Assembly: GCF_000317105.1 (NCBI RefSeq)
Contig: NC_019693.1
Span: forward strand, 1 to 64,000
Direction: 5' to 3'
DNA: 64,000 nt
DNA from: Oscillatoria acuminata PCC 6304
GTDB taxonomy: Bacteria; Cyanobacteriota; Cyanobacteriia; Cyanobacteriales; Laspinemataceae
Below are positions 34,514 through 44,869 of the stretch, piece by piece (position 1 is the stretch's first letter; the number at the start of each line of letters is the position of its first letter). The position numbers and the translations under genes were made by a program. The notes under the pieces were generated by a model, which saw nothing but the letters and a program-made list of their open reading frames with translations, did not search any database and was not told where the DNA came from.

Positions 34514-36325
34514 ATGACCGACGTTCCTGTATCTCGCATTCGTAACTTTTCAATCATTGCTCATATCGACCACGGAAAATCTACCTTGGCCGACCGTCTC
34601 CTCCAGGTGACCGGCACAGTGGAAAAACGGGCCATGAAGCAACAGTTCCTCGATAACATGGAACTGGAACGGGAGCGCGGCATTACGATTAAGCTGCAAG
34701 CGGCCCGGATGAACTATCAGGCAAAAGATGGGGAAAAATATGTCCTCAATTTAATCGATACCCCGGGTCATGTGGACTTTTCCTACGAAGTCTCCCGGTC
34801 CCTGGCAGCTTGTGAAGGGGCGCTGTTGGTAGTGGATGCGTCCCAAGGGGTTGAGGCCCAAACCCTGGCTAACCTTTACCTGGCCCTGGAATATGATTTA
34901 GCGATTATTCCAGTGTTGAATAAAATTGACCTACCTGGAGCAGAACCGGACCGGGTTAAAAATGAAATTGAACAAATCATTGGTTTAGATTGCTCCGATG
35001 CCATTCTCGCTTCAGCGAAAGAGGGGATCGGGGTGGATGAGATTTTGGAGGCGATCGTCCATCGGATCCCCGCGCCGAAAGATACGGTGAATGCCCCCCT
35101 GCGCGCTTTGATTTTCGATAGTTATTACGATGCCTATCGCGGGGCGATCGCCTATTTTCGGGTGATGGATGGGACCCTCAAAAAAGGCGATCGGGTCCGA
35201 CTCATGGTCGCTGGTAAGGAATACGATGCCGATGAAATTGGTGTCCTCTCCCCCACTCAACAACCCCTAGATGAACTCCACGCCGGAGAAGTGGGCTATC
35301 TCGCTGCTGCTATCAAAACTGTCGAAGATGCCCGGGTTGGCGATACCATTACCTTGGCCAAAGAACCGGCAGAAACCCCCCTACCGGGCTACACCGAAGC
35401 CAATCCAATGGTCTTCTGTGGCCTATTTCCCACGGATGCAGACCAGTTCGAGGACCTGCGCGAAGCCCTGCAACGGCTCAAACTCAACGATGCCGCCCTC
35501 TCTTATGAACCGGAAACCTCCAGCGCGATGGGGTTTGGCTTCCGCTGTGGATTCCTGGGACTGCTGCACATGGAAATCGTCCAAGAACGCCTAGAACGGG
35601 AGTATGACCTGGATTTAATCACCACCGCCCCCTCGGTGGTTTATCTGGTCACCAAAATCAACGGGGAAAAGGTTTATGTGGATAATCCCAGTCTTTTGCC
35701 GGGACCTCAAGAACGGGAAAAAATCGAGGAGCCTTATGTGCGGGTGGAGATGATTACTCCGGAAACCTATGTGGGGGCTTTGATGGAACTCTGTCAGACT
35801 CGCCGTGGGGAGTTTACGGATATGAAGTACCTGACCCCGGAACGGACAACTTTGGTGTATGAGTTGCCGTTGGCAGAGGTAGTGACGGACTTTTTTGACC
35901 AAATGAAGTCGCGATCGCGCGGGTATGCCAGCATGGAATATCACGTGATTGGCTACCGGGAGAATCCCTTGGTGCGGATGGATATTTTGATTAAAAACGA
36001 CCTCGTGGATGCCCTGGCGATGATTGTTCACCGGGACAAAGCCTATGTCATGGGTCGCGCCTTGGTAGAAAAACTCAAGGAACTGATCCCCCGTCATCAA
36101 TTTAAGGTCCCACTCCAGGCTTCGATTGGGTCGCGGGTGATTGCCAGTGAAAATATTCCCGCTTTGCGAAAGGATGTGTTGGCCAAATGTTATGGCGGGG
36201 ACATTTCCCGGAAGAAGAAACTGCTGAAAAAGCAAGCTAAGGGTAAGAAACGCCTCAAGGCGATCGGGACCGTGGATGTCCCCCAGGAAGCATTTATGGC
36301 TGTCCTCAAGCTCGATCGCACTTAA
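34514..36325 (+). CDS. lepA: Elongation factor 4 (LepA), back-translocating GTPase
   Basis: 603 residues, the usual length. A ribosome-bound GTPase that promotes back-translocation and supports initiation or subunit assembly under stress. GTP-binding motifs are [14 protein letters not shown] (G1), [15 protein letters not shown] (G2), [10 protein letters not shown] (G3), [11 protein letters not shown] (G4) and SAKEGIG (G5). LepA-specific parts include [40 protein letters not shown] and the C-terminal domain ending [43 protein letters not shown]. It is monocistronic with its own terminator. Confidence 0.97.
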   Translation: MTDVPVSRIRNFSIIAHIDHGKSTLADRLLQVTGTVEKRAMKQQFLDNMELERERGITIKLQAARMNYQAKDGEKYVLNLIDTPGHVDFSYEVSRSLAACEGALLVVDASQGVEAQTLANLYLALEYDLAIIPVLNKIDLPGAEPDRVKNEIEQIIGLDCSDAILASAKEGIGVDEILEAIVHRIPAPKDTVNAPLRALIFDSYYDAYRGAIAYFRVMDGTLKKGDRVRLMVAGKEYDADEIGVLSPTQQPLDELHAGEVGYLAAAIKTVEDARVGDTITLAKEPAETPLPGYTEANPMVFCGLFPTDADQFEDLREALQRLKLNDAALSYEPETSSAMGFGFRCGFLGLLHMEIVQERLEREYDLDLITTAPSVVYLVTKINGEKVYVDNPSLLPGPQEREKIEEPYVRVEMITPETYVGALMELCQTRRGEFTDMKYLTPERTTLVYELPLAEVVTDFFDQMKSRSRGYASMEYHVIGYRENPLVRMDILIKNDLVDALAMIVHRDKAYVMGRALVEKLKELIPRHQFKVPLQASIGSRVIASENIPALRKDVLAKCYGGDISRKKKLLKKQAKGKKRLKAIGTVDVPQEAFMAVLKLDRT

Positions 36326-36382
36326 AACAGGGAGTTTTAAGGGTTTTATAACAAAACGTAAAGTTTTAATTAACTTTGCTTC

Positions 36383-36410
36383 AAAAGCGCCGAAAAGGGC
36401 GCTTTTTTTG
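36383..36410 (+). terminator. Intrinsic terminator of lepA
   Basis: Arms AAAAGCGCC and GGCGCTTTT (36383-36406) around a GAAAAG loop, continuing in a run of seven T's, 58 bases after the lepA stop. A classical rho-independent terminator. Confidence 0.88.
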
Positions 36411-36491
36411 TTATTTTAAGAGAGAAATTAACGGGATGCCAGGTTTTGATCCGATGGCTCGGTCCTTTCTAACTCTAAGTAGCTTAAAAGT

Positions 36492-37424
36492 ATGAGAATA
36501 TTGGTTACGGGGGGTGCTGGTTTTATCGGTTCCCATCTCATTGATCGATTAATGGAACAAGGGCATGATGTCCTCTGCCTAGATAACTTTTTTACCGGGG
36601 ATAAGCGAAATATCAGCAAATGGTTGGGAAACCCCTATTTTGAACTGATTCGCCACGATGTCACAGAACCGATTCGGTTAGAAGTTGAGCAAATCTATCA
36701 TTTAGCTTGTCCTGCATCGCCCGTTCACTATCAGTACAACCCAGTAAAAACCATTAAAACCAACGTCATTGGCACCATGAATATGTTGGGACTCGCCAAG
36801 CGAGTTAAGGCGAGACTTTTAATGGCTTCTACCTCGGAAGTTTATGGGGACCCCGACGTGCATCCGCAAACTGAAGACTATCGCGGAAATGTCAATACCA
36901 TCGGAATTCGGAGTTGTTACGACGAAGGAAAACGAGTGGCAGAAACCCTCTGTTTTGATTACCATCGTCAAAATAATGTAGATATTCGGGTTGCTCGAAT
37001 TTTTAATACGTTCGGGTCCAGAATGTTAGAAAATGATGGACGAGTGGTGAGCAATTTTGTCGTGCAAGCCTTGCGGGGAATTCCCTTGACCGTGTATGGC
37101 GATGGGTCTCAAACCCGGAGTTTCTGCTATGTTTCTGACTTAGTAGAAGGGTTAATGCGGTTGATGAATGGGGAACATATTGGCCCCATAAATTTGGGGA
37201 ATCCAGATGAATACACGATTTTACAACTGGCTGAAAAAATCCAGAAAATGGTGAATCCGGATGCCTCTATTCAATTTAAGCCCCTTCCCCAAGATGATCC
37301 GCGCCAACGCCAACCGGATATCACCCTGGCGAAGACTTGGCTGGGATGGGAGCCACAAGTTCATGTGGATGAAGGATTAAAATTGACCATAGAAGATTTT
37401 CGCGATCGCCTGATATCTAAATAA
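36492..37424 (+). CDS. UDP-glucuronate decarboxylase (UDP-xylose synthase), SDR family
   Basis: 310 residues. Converts UDP-glucuronate to UDP-xylose with bound NAD. It has an N-terminal Rossmann motif GGAGFIG (7-13), the active-site pair Y143/K147 in SCYDEGKR, and the UXS-type stretches [31 protein letters not shown] and [11 protein letters not shown]. The short form lacks the membrane anchor of plant enzymes and is cytoplasmic. UDP-glucose dehydrogenase, which makes its substrate, lies 291 bases downstream on the same strand. The sugar probably goes to exopolysaccharide or cell-surface glycans. Confidence 0.92.
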   Translation: MRILVTGGAGFIGSHLIDRLMEQGHDVLCLDNFFTGDKRNISKWLGNPYFELIRHDVTEPIRLEVEQIYHLACPASPVHYQYNPVKTIKTNVIGTMNMLGLAKRVKARLLMASTSEVYGDPDVHPQTEDYRGNVNTIGIRSCYDEGKRVAETLCFDYHRQNNVDIRVARIFNTFGSRMLENDGRVVSNFVVQALRGIPLTVYGDGSQTRSFCYVSDLVEGLMRLMNGEHIGPINLGNPDEYTILQLAEKIQKMVNPDASIQFKPLPQDDPRQRQPDITLAKTWLGWEPQVHVDEGLKLTIEDFRDRLISK

Positions 37425-37715
37425 CCGAAAAGGGTAATCTCTTCCTAGGAGAAGTATCTTCCTAGGGAGTGGAAATATTCCCCGGCATGGGATAGAGTAT
37501 AATCGCGATTACTTCAGGGTGCAGCATACAAAAAATTGGACAGGATGAAGGAGTAGGGCAGCAAAAATCAGCGATCGCCTACAATTAAAAGTTAGGATGA
37601 AATCAAAAGGGGGCAAAATTAGGGATTCCCTAGCATTTCTCCCCCCATCCCTTTCAAAAGATTTTCCCCTTCTTCATCGGACAGACTTCTATAAAGAGAG
37701 CAGGAGATACCTTAT

Positions 37716-39095
37716 ATGCGCGTTTGTGTTATTGGTACCGGATACGTTGGCTTAGTCACCGGCGCTTGTTTAGCCTACACAGGTCATCATGTGATCTGTG
37801 TGGACAATAACGAAGAAAAAGTCAAATTAATGAAATCAGGAAGGTCCCCAATTTATGAACCGGGACTGTCCGATATCATGCAGGAATCCTCAGAAGCCGG
37901 ACGTTTGGAATTTACCACCGACTTAGAATATGGTGTTTCCCACGGTGAGATTTTATTCATTGCGGTAGGTACTCCTCCCCTCCCCACCGGAGAAAGTGAT
38001 ACCCGCTATGTAGAAGCCGTAGCGCGAGGCATCGGTGCTCATTTGGATAAAGGGTATAAAGTCATCGTCAATAAATCCACTGTTCCCATCGGTTCCGGTG
38101 ACTGGGTACGAATGATTGTCCTCGATGGTGTCAACGAACGACATCCAAATGGCGGCAGTAAAGACGAAACTGCCAAAGAAATGGGTGTGGAATTTGATGT
38201 GGTCAGTAATCCCGAATTTCTCCGGGAAGGGTCAGCGGTTTATGACACCTTTAATCCCGATCGCATCGTCCTGGGGAGCAACAACCAACGCGCACTCAAA
38301 ATGATGGAAGAACTCTATCAACCCATCATCCAGCGTAAGTTTGCCGAAGATGCTTCCTTACCCCCAGTTCCCGTAGTTTTTACGGACATTAGTTCGGCGG
38401 AAATGATTAAATATGCCGCCAATGCGTTCTTAGCGACAAAAATTAGCTTTATCAACGAAATCGCCAACGTTTGCGATCGCGTCGGTGCTGATGTGGTCCA
38501 AGTCGCCAAAGGCATGGGTCTCGACTCCCGAATTGGTACCAAATTCCTGCAAGCTGGCATCGGTTGGGGGGGGTCTTGTTTCCCTAAAGATGTGTCCGCA
38601 ATGGTGCATACTGCCGATGACTATGGCTATGATGCTCAGTTACTCAAAGCGGCGATCGAAGTCAACAAGCGTCAGCGTCAGATTGCCATTGAAAAATTGC
38701 AACATGAACTGAAAATTCTCAAAGGTAAAACCGTGGGATTGTTAGGATTAACCTTCAAACCCGATACCGACGATATGCGCGATGCACCGGCTTTGAATTT
38801 AATTGAACAACTCAACCGTCTCGGTGCGAAAGTGAAAGCCTATGACCCCATTGTTTCCCAAACGGGGATTGGTCAGGGGTTGAGTGGGGTGTTGGTCGAA
38901 ACCGACCCAGAACGCTTGGCTGATGGTTGCGATGCCTTAGTTTTGGTCACGGATTGGCAGCAATTCCTCAGTTTAAATTATGAGAAAATGGCGAAATTGA
39001 TGAACCATCCGGTGATGATTGATGGTCGCAATTTCCTCGATCGCGAAATGCTGCAAAAAGCTGGGTTCCGTTATGTAGGAATTGGCCGGTCTTAA
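37716..39095 (+). CDS. ugd: UDP-glucose 6-dehydrogenase
   Basis: 459 residues. Oxidises UDP-glucose to UDP-glucuronate with two NAD+. The N-terminal NAD-binding motif is VIGTGYVGLVTGACLA (5-20). The catalytic cysteine is C288 in GIGWGGSCFPKDVSAM, with supporting Lys in AANAFLATKISFINEI. The C-terminal domain shows GLTFKPDTDDMRDAPAL and LVLVTDWQQF. GAGCAGGAGATACC precedes the ATG. With the adjacent decarboxylase it forms a two-step UDP-xylose route. Both genes have their own spacers, so co-transcription is not certain. Confidence 0.96.
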   Translation: MRVCVIGTGYVGLVTGACLAYTGHHVICVDNNEEKVKLMKSGRSPIYEPGLSDIMQESSEAGRLEFTTDLEYGVSHGEILFIAVGTPPLPTGESDTRYVEAVARGIGAHLDKGYKVIVNKSTVPIGSGDWVRMIVLDGVNERHPNGGSKDETAKEMGVEFDVVSNPEFLREGSAVYDTFNPDRIVLGSNNQRALKMMEELYQPIIQRKFAEDASLPPVPVVFTDISSAEMIKYAANAFLATKISFINEIANVCDRVGADVVQVAKGMGLDSRIGTKFLQAGIGWGGSCFPKDVSAMVHTADDYGYDAQLLKAAIEVNKRQRQIAIEKLQHELKILKGKTVGLLGLTFKPDTDDMRDAPALNLIEQLNRLGAKVKAYDPIVSQTGIGQGLSGVLVETDPERLADGCDALVLVTDWQQFLSLNYEKMAKLMNHPVMIDGRNFLDREMLQKAGFRYVGIGRS

Positions 39096-39099
39096 GTAG

Positions 39100-39393
39100 C
39101 AACACCCGCCGGGGGTTTTAACCCTAGCCCTGAATTGGTGTATTTGTAGGGGCGTATTGCATACGCCCTCTGATTTATGCAATACGCCCCTACAAGAAAA
39201 TTAGGATGAGGCGGGATTCCATTGACAGATAAAGAGGAAGTATGCAATACACCCCTACAAGAAACTCCGGATGAGGCGCGATTCCATTGACGGTTAAAGA
39301 GGGCGTATGCAATACGCCCCTACAAGAAACTTAGGATGAGGCGGGATTCCATTTACCACCTTGACAGGGCTAGGGTTAAAACCCCCGCTTACA
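39100..39393. repeat. Composite element: inverted GGGGGTTTTAACCCTAGCCC arms around three 65-bp repeats
   Basis: The outer arms are GGGGGTTTTAACCCTAGCCC (near 39110) and its inverse GGGCTAGGGTTAAAACCCCC (39366-39385). Between them three direct units start near 39177, 39242 and 39307. Each reads ATGCAATACGCCCCTACAAG, then AA-TTAGGATGAGGCG, GGATTCCATTGAC and TAAAGAGG. A further TGTAGGGGCGTATTGCATAC hairpin precedes them. The right arm reaches the last codons of the chromate transporter gene. The block separates two convergent genes. Confidence 0.85.
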
Positions 39394-40582
39394 AAAGACG
39401 ATTCACCAGCCAACCGGCGATCGCACCCCCGAAGACTAACCAAGCGGCATTGATGCGCCAAACTAAGGCAAAAATAGCCGAGATAACTGCAATCACCGCC
39501 GCAATCCAATCAATTCCCAGCAGCGCAGTCCCTAGCGGCATTCCGATAAAATTAATCTGGAGAGTTGCCACCGCTAATTGAATCGTTACCACCGCCATCA
39601 GTGCCACAGCACTCACATTAATCGCATCTAAAAAAGCGGCAGTCCATTTGCTCGATCGCAAGCGCGGAATCCAGGGATTTAGAATTAATACAAACAGGAA
39701 CGATGGCAAGGTAATCCCCAAAGTTGAGACAATCGCACCAGGAAATCCACCAATCACATAACCAATAAAAGTCGCCGTAGTCAGCAAAGGACCGGGAGTG
39801 ACTTGACCCATTGCCACCGCATCTAATAACTGTTGCTGAGTCAACCAGCCAAATTCATCCACTAATTGACCCTGTAAAAAAGCAATTAGTACATACCCAC
39901 TTCCGTATAAAACACTCCCGACTTTGAGGAAAAATAACCCTAATTTCCACAAAGGAACGGGTTCGGTAGTCAGAGGCGGAACCGGAGATATATTGCTGGG
40001 AGTTTGAGATAAAAGTAACCCGAAAATCCATGCGCTTAAAGTGGGTTGATTACGCAAATTTATCCAAACTGCACCGAAGAGTCCGCCTAACAACAATGCG
40101 AACACTTCATTTACACCGAACCAGACTGCAATCGCGGTGGCGATCGCAATCATCAACAATTCCCGAGACTTCACCGCCTTTTTCCCCAAGCGCCATAATG
40201 CCGTAAAAATTACGGCTAAAACGGCGGGTTTGATGCCATATAACAAGGGAGAAACTTGGGGTAGTTCTCCAAATTGGACATATCCCCATGCCAAAGCTGC
40301 GGTCATTAACACCGCCGGAACGACAAAACAAGTTCCGGCAACTATTAATCCCAACCCCCCTGCATAAATATAGCCAATATGAATCGCCATTTCTGTCGAA
40401 TTGGGTCCGGGAATTAAATTAGTTGCACCTACGAGGTCCAGAAATTGTTCTTGGGTTAACCATTGCCGCCGATGGACCACTTCATCTTCCATCATGGCAA
40501 TATGTGCCGCTGGACCTCCAAATCCAATGATGCCGAGTTTGAGGAAAACTTGAACGAGTTCTGAGAGGTGAGAGAGGTTCAT
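39389..40582 (-). CDS. chrA: Chromate transporter (CHR family, two-domain)
   Basis: 397 residues, an inner-membrane protein of 10-12 hydrophobic spans. Two homologous CHR halves are visible, the first with GFGGPAAHIAMMEDEVVHRRQWLTQEQFLDLVGATNLIPGPNSTEMAIHIGY and the second with GSGYVLIAFLQGQLVDEFGWLTQQQLLDAVAMGQVTPGPLLTTATFIGY. The paired GFGGP and PGP motifs are the family signature. Long CHR proteins export chromate by proton exchange, though many genomic copies have untested substrates. The ATG at 40582 is preceded by a conserved-looking stretch but no strong ribosome site. The gene ends inside the composite repeat. Confidence 0.9.
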   Translation of the reverse strand: MNLSHLSELVQVFLKLGIIGFGGPAAHIAMMEDEVVHRRQWLTQEQFLDLVGATNLIPGPNSTEMAIHIGYIYAGGLGLIVAGTCFVVPAVLMTAALAWGYVQFGELPQVSPLLYGIKPAVLAVIFTALWRLGKKAVKSRELLMIAIATAIAVWFGVNEVFALLLGGLFGAVWINLRNQPTLSAWIFGLLLSQTPSNISPVPPLTTEPVPLWKLGLFFLKVGSVLYGSGYVLIAFLQGQLVDEFGWLTQQQLLDAVAMGQVTPGPLLTTATFIGYVIGGFPGAIVSTLGITLPSFLFVLILNPWIPRLRSSKWTAAFLDAINVSAVALMAVVTIQLAVATLQINFIGMPLGTALLGIDWIAAVIAVISAIFALVWRINAAWLVFGGAIAGWLVNRLL

Positions 40583-40641
40583 GTTTTAACCACTGATTGC
40601 ACTGATTTTCACAGAAGGAAGAGAGGAGATTGGGAGGGAGA

Positions 40642-42813
40642 TTATTTGAGGTAAATTAGGAGGTTTAAGCCAGGGATGGTTCGGGAAAGGGTCCAGAGTA
40701 AGAGACTGAGATAGAGGAGGCCGAGAGTCCATTGATACCAGACTAAACTGGAGATGATGCCGGGGAGATGTTCGTCTCGCAGACGGATGTCATTGAAGCC
40801 AAATTTTAGCAGGTTATTCAGGCTAAAATCGTAGTAATTCAGCCAGTTCCAACGGCGGTTCCAGAGGAGGGGGAGATAGCGTTCTCTCATGGCGGGAAAG
40901 CGGGGAATGATCGGTAAGCGTCCGATCGCCAAGCGGAGTTGGCGCATTCCGGTATCTTCTACGAAATAGCTGGAGTCGATCAGGTTATGATAGCGGCCTT
41001 TTTTGTAGAGAATTGCTATTAAAATAGTGGGGATAGGGATAATCATAATTGCCAAACAGGTTAAAGTTAATAAGGGTTCGCTACTGGTACGAATAATGGC
41101 AAAGAGTCCGATACTGGCTAATCCGAGGGAACTCGATAGCATCCAAGGGGTTTCAAAGGCGGTGGGAATGATGGGTTTGGGAAGGATGCGCCGATAGCGA
41201 TCGACGAACCAAAATAGCAGGCTGAAATAGGCGATCGCTACTAATCCAACGCCGAAAATTAGCCAAAAACTGGTTCCGTAGCGGGTCAGCAGTAGCAGTG
41301 CACTTAATCCTAACCAATGTAAGGCGGTTCGCATCCATCCCGGGAGGGAAAGGGGTTCGCCTGCAACGGCGCGATCGCGAAGTTGGATGTAACTGGATAG
41401 GTCAATTTCTGATAAATTTAGGACTTCACTCAGACTGCCAAAAATCCGTTCATCTTGACTGCGGACAATGGCATCGGCTTGATTTTCTGACAATCCGAGT
41501 TTAATTAATTGCTGTCGAGAGGCCGTATTAATATTAATCCCAATTAATTTATGAAATAGATTCTCTTGGCGGAGGTGTTCCGTCAGATATTCCATCTGAT
41601 TGGCATCGGCAATTTGTTCTTGTTGGCGGAAATTTCGGACTAATTGACGCAGGAGAGTTTCATTTCCCGGGAGACTGGGGAGAGAGAGTTTTTTACCAAT
41701 TTGTCCCGGGTCGCCGGTAATTCTAGCGGATTCCGAATCAAAGCGCAATCCGGCGACATTGATAGAAGCTGAATTTGCAAATGTTGTATCACTAAAAGCG
41801 ATGCGATCGCGCAGACTCGCTTCCCGCAAATTGATGGACTGATTAAACGCTGTTTCTCGAAAACTGGCTAGATTTCGGAACGTTGTTTCGGTTAAAAATA
41901 GAGATTCAGCAAACTTGGCGCGGTCAAATAAAGCGGGATTGTCCCATTGACAGCCACTAAAATCCGCATTGCGATTCCACTGCGATCGGGTAAAATTTGA
42001 CTCTTGTTTAAACTTGACTTGATTAAAATTACCCGACTCCTCAAACCGAGTTGCTTTAAAATTAGCCGTTCCTTGAAATAACCCTTGATTAAATCCTATA
42101 TCTTTAAAAAAAATGCTTCCCTGAAATCGTGCTTCTGCTACAAAATTTGCTCCAGCAAAACTGCTGAGTTTACTAAATCGAGTTTCGGACCAATCGGCTA
42201 ATTTATCAAAAATTGCTCCCATTGCTTCAACGCGATTGAGGAAGAAACTATGATTAAAATGAACTTCTCCTCGGAAATGAGTATGAACTAATTTTATGGG
42301 TTCTTGAAAGAGGGTAATTTCCACTTGATCCGGGGGAACTCCCAGCAGCGATCGCGAGAGTTGACTCAACCGCGCCAACCTTGTGCGATCGCGTTGCAGT
42401 TGCGATCGCTCTTGTGTTGAGAATAAGGGTAAAAATGCCTCTCCATAAAGCGGTGCTCTCAATCCCAACTCATTGCCATCAAAGTCTCCTTCAATGACGG
42501 AATAGGATAAATCTAAGGCGATGGGAGTTCCGGACCGATTCAGTTGATTTTGTAACCGGGTGTAAAATCGGTCTCTAAATTCCGCATTACTCGGGGTTAA
42601 ATCAATCAAAAACTCCCGCAAGTCAATCGTCCGCACTCCTTCAGAGATAATCGGGGAGTTAATTCGCTGTTGTAATTGCTCTAGGGTCAGACGTTCCAGC
42701 GTCTCTGGGTTGGAATTTAAGAGAGTAGTTTCGGCATAAGCGGGGAGGGAAATTATCAGATTAATTATTAAAAATGTAACACTTATTAAAAATAAAATTA
42801 TTTGATTTTTCAT
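40642..42813 (-). CDS. Secreted or membrane pentapeptide-repeat protein with helix-hairpin-helix motif
   Basis: 723 residues. The N-terminal signal (IILFLISVTFLIINLIISLPAYA) is followed by a soluble domain. Pentapeptide-type repeats, A(D/N)LXX-like and rich in F (ANFVAEARFQGSIFFKDIGFNQGLFQGTANFKATRFEESGNFNQVKF), run from about 180 to 355 and would form a quadrilateral beta-helix. A ComEA-like helix-hairpin-helix follows (ININTASRQQLIKLGLSENQADAIVRSQDERIFGSLSEVLNL, about 425-470). The C-terminal 220 residues contain at least five membrane spans and end GLLYLSLLLWTLSRTIPGLNLLIYLK. The combination is unusual and the function is unknown. The N-terminal half probably faces the periplasm. Confidence 0.8.
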   Translation of the reverse strand: MKNQIILFLISVTFLIINLIISLPAYAETTLLNSNPETLERLTLEQLQQRINSPIISEGVRTIDLREFLIDLTPSNAEFRDRFYTRLQNQLNRSGTPIALDLSYSVIEGDFDGNELGLRAPLYGEAFLPLFSTQERSQLQRDRTRLARLSQLSRSLLGVPPDQVEITLFQEPIKLVHTHFRGEVHFNHSFFLNRVEAMGAIFDKLADWSETRFSKLSSFAGANFVAEARFQGSIFFKDIGFNQGLFQGTANFKATRFEESGNFNQVKFKQESNFTRSQWNRNADFSGCQWDNPALFDRAKFAESLFLTETTFRNLASFRETAFNQSINLREASLRDRIAFSDTTFANSASINVAGLRFDSESARITGDPGQIGKKLSLPSLPGNETLLRQLVRNFRQQEQIADANQMEYLTEHLRQENLFHKLIGININTASRQQLIKLGLSENQADAIVRSQDERIFGSLSEVLNLSEIDLSSYIQLRDRAVAGEPLSLPGWMRTALHWLGLSALLLLTRYGTSFWLIFGVGLVAIAYFSLLFWFVDRYRRILPKPIIPTAFETPWMLSSSLGLASIGLFAIIRTSSEPLLTLTCLAIMIIPIPTILIAILYKKGRYHNLIDSSYFVEDTGMRQLRLAIGRLPIIPRFPAMRERYLPLLWNRRWNWLNYYDFSLNNLLKFGFNDIRLRDEHLPGIISSLVWYQWTLGLLYLSLLLWTLSRTIPGLNLLIYLK

Positions 42814-42926
42814 GCAAATTTTGATAAAGATTAAAAATAATTGACGTAAATATTGCTTTTATTCGCAGTAATAATTTAAGTCGTTACTACGAATAAAAGC
42901 ATGACTGCGGTCGTTATCCGAAACGA

Positions 42927-43934
42927 TTAATTGCTCATTGTTAGGACAATTTTACCTTGCATCGAACCAGTTTCTAACAACTCATGTGCAGCAACTGCTT
43001 GTTCTAGGGGAAAGGTTTGACCTACATGAATTTTGAGTTTTCCTTCATCAAATAGCCGCGCACATTGCTGCAACATTTTGCCTTGGTCTTCTTGTTCCGG
43101 TATCCGATTTTGTAACATCGGAGTCAGCATCAATTCAAAACTGATGCGTTGATTACGGAGTCGCGAGGTTTTTAAATTGCCATGTTCCGGATTGGGTTCT
43201 AAAATGGTGACGACATCCCCATACAAGCGCACCGCTTCAGCGGTTTCAAAGAAGGTTTTGTCACCGACAGTATCAAATCCGATATCTGCACCTTCCCCAT
43301 TGGTCCAGTCCATCACGGTCTCAATGACATTTTGTTCTTTATATAAAATCACTAAATCAGCACCTAATTTGCGGACAAATTCGGCTTTTTCTGGGGTACT
43401 GACCGTGGTGGCGACTTCAGCACCTTTGAGTTTGGCCAGTTGGATGGCGACATGGCCGACACCCCCGGCACCGGCCTGAATTAGCACTTTTTGGCCCGGT
43501 TGTAGGCGTGCGCGGTCATAGAGTGCTTCCCAGGCGGTAATCAGGACGAGGGGTGCTGCGGCAGCTTCTACAAAGCTGAGAGAGGTGGGTTTTTTGGCGA
43601 CAAATCGTTCGTCGATCGCGATATATTCGGCATAGTTGCCGTGAGGTCCACCCAATCCACCATTAGAAAAATATACTTCGTCTCCCACATTGAGGGTTTG
43701 GACCCCAGAGGCGATCGCCTCGACGACTCCCGCGCCATCACATCCGAGGATATCCGGGGTGAGGTCCGGATGAAAGGTTCCGCGTATGCGAATTTTAGTA
43801 TCAATGGGATTGACCCCGGCAGCATGAAGGCGCACTAAAATATCGCGATCGCCTTCTAATTGCGGACCCGGAATATCCTGCACTTTCAAGACATCCGCTG
43901 CTGCACCTAATCCGGTCATAACAACTGCTTTCAT
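42927..43934 (-). CDS. Zinc-independent quinone oxidoreductase-like MDR protein
   Basis: 335 residues of the medium-chain dehydrogenase/reductase superfamily. The catalytic-fold signature is VRLHAAGVNPIDTKIR, and the NADPH-binding motif is AGAGGVGHVAIQLAK near 154-168. The zinc-binding cysteines of classical alcohol dehydrogenases are missing, which places it with quinone reductases (QOR/ZTA1-like). It probably reduces quinones or reactive carbonyls with NADPH. It is a single gene between a decayed copy of the AACGAC repeat and a palindrome (44013-44042). Confidence 0.88.
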   Translation of the reverse strand: MKAVVMTGLGAAADVLKVQDIPGPQLEGDRDILVRLHAAGVNPIDTKIRIRGTFHPDLTPDILGCDGAGVVEAIASGVQTLNVGDEVYFSNGGLGGPHGNYAEYIAIDERFVAKKPTSLSFVEAAAAPLVLITAWEALYDRARLQPGQKVLIQAGAGGVGHVAIQLAKLKGAEVATTVSTPEKAEFVRKLGADLVILYKEQNVIETVMDWTNGEGADIGFDTVGDKTFFETAEAVRLYGDVVTILEPNPEHGNLKTSRLRNQRISFELMLTPMLQNRIPEQEDQGKMLQQCARLFDEGKLKIHVGQTFPLEQAVAAHELLETGSMQGKIVLTMSN

Positions 43935-44055
43935 AGTCTTTCCTCAAGAGTTTGTTTTATCGAATGACTGACATTTTCAGGACTTACGCAATCTTTAACC
44001 TCTAACCCTCAATGTAGAGGCGAATCGCGAATCACCTCTACATCCTGAATTCAGG

Positions 44056-44766
44056 TTATGGGTCCCGCCACAAGGCAATTCCCCCTAATAACCCGCTGAT
44101 ATTAGGAACAACGGTAACATTGGGGGGTAAATCAAAGGTGATTTTTTTCGCTTCACCACCACCAATGTAGAGGCGATCGTAATTAAACAAATGTTCTAAA
44201 TTGGCGATCGCTTTTTCCAATCGGCGATTCCACCGTTTGTCTCCCACTTTATCCAATGCCGCACGTCCCAATTGTTCCTCATAGGTATCACCTTTGCGGA
44301 ATGGATGATGTCCGAGTTCCAAATTCGGCACCAGTGTTCCATTCACAAATAACCCACTGCCAAACCCAGTTCCCAGGGTAATCGTGAGTTCAACCCCTTT
44401 CCCGGAAATTGCGCCTAAACCCTGGATATCGGCATCATTACAAACCCGTACAGGTCTTTCCAAAACCTTCGTCAGCGCTTCGGCGAGATTGAACTCCACC
44501 CAATCCGGGTGGAGGTTGACGGCAGTGTAGATGATTCCATTACGAACCACCCCAGGAAATCCGACCGAAACGCGATCAAACTCACCTTGTTCTTTCGCTA
44601 AAGAGGCGATCGCCTCAATCACAGGTTCCGGTTTAGCGGGATCCGGAGTGGGAACGCGGTTACGTTTAGTCACCGCTTCCCCTGCTGCATCTAAAACAAT
44701 GGTCTTCGTGCCACTACCGCCAATATCAACTGCTAGAGTTTTTATGGATTCCACTTGATTCACCAT
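44056..44766 (-). CDS. ROK-family glucokinase (polyphosphate glucokinase type)
   Basis: 236 residues from the ATG at 44766 (MVNQVESIKTLAVDIGGSGTKT); a GTG five codons earlier is possible. The phosphate-binding motif LAVDIGGSGTKTIVLD, catalytic Asp in VRVCNDADIQGLG and glycine-rich TLGTGFGSGLFVNG match polyphosphate glucokinases, including the short length and LELGHHPF. Such enzymes phosphorylate glucose using polyphosphate and/or ATP. This fits the glucan-degrading enzymes in the window, though it is not linked to them in an operon. Just upstream the 10-mer CACTATAGGA is directly repeated. Confidence 0.85.
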   Translation of the reverse strand: MVNQVESIKTLAVDIGGSGTKTIVLDAAGEAVTKRNRVPTPDPAKPEPVIEAIASLAKEQGEFDRVSVGFPGVVRNGIIYTAVNLHPDWVEFNLAEALTKVLERPVRVCNDADIQGLGAISGKGVELTITLGTGFGSGLFVNGTLVPNLELGHHPFRKGDTYEEQLGRAALDKVGDKRWNRRLEKAIANLEHLFNYDRLYIGGGEAKKITFDLPPNVTVVPNISGLLGGIALWRDP

Positions 44767-44869
44767 TACACTATAGGACACTATAGGATGAGAACTGAAG
44801 AAGGATGAAGGATAAATCCAGCGTCAGCATCCCCCTTCAACCTTCCGACTACAGGATACTGTGCATCAA

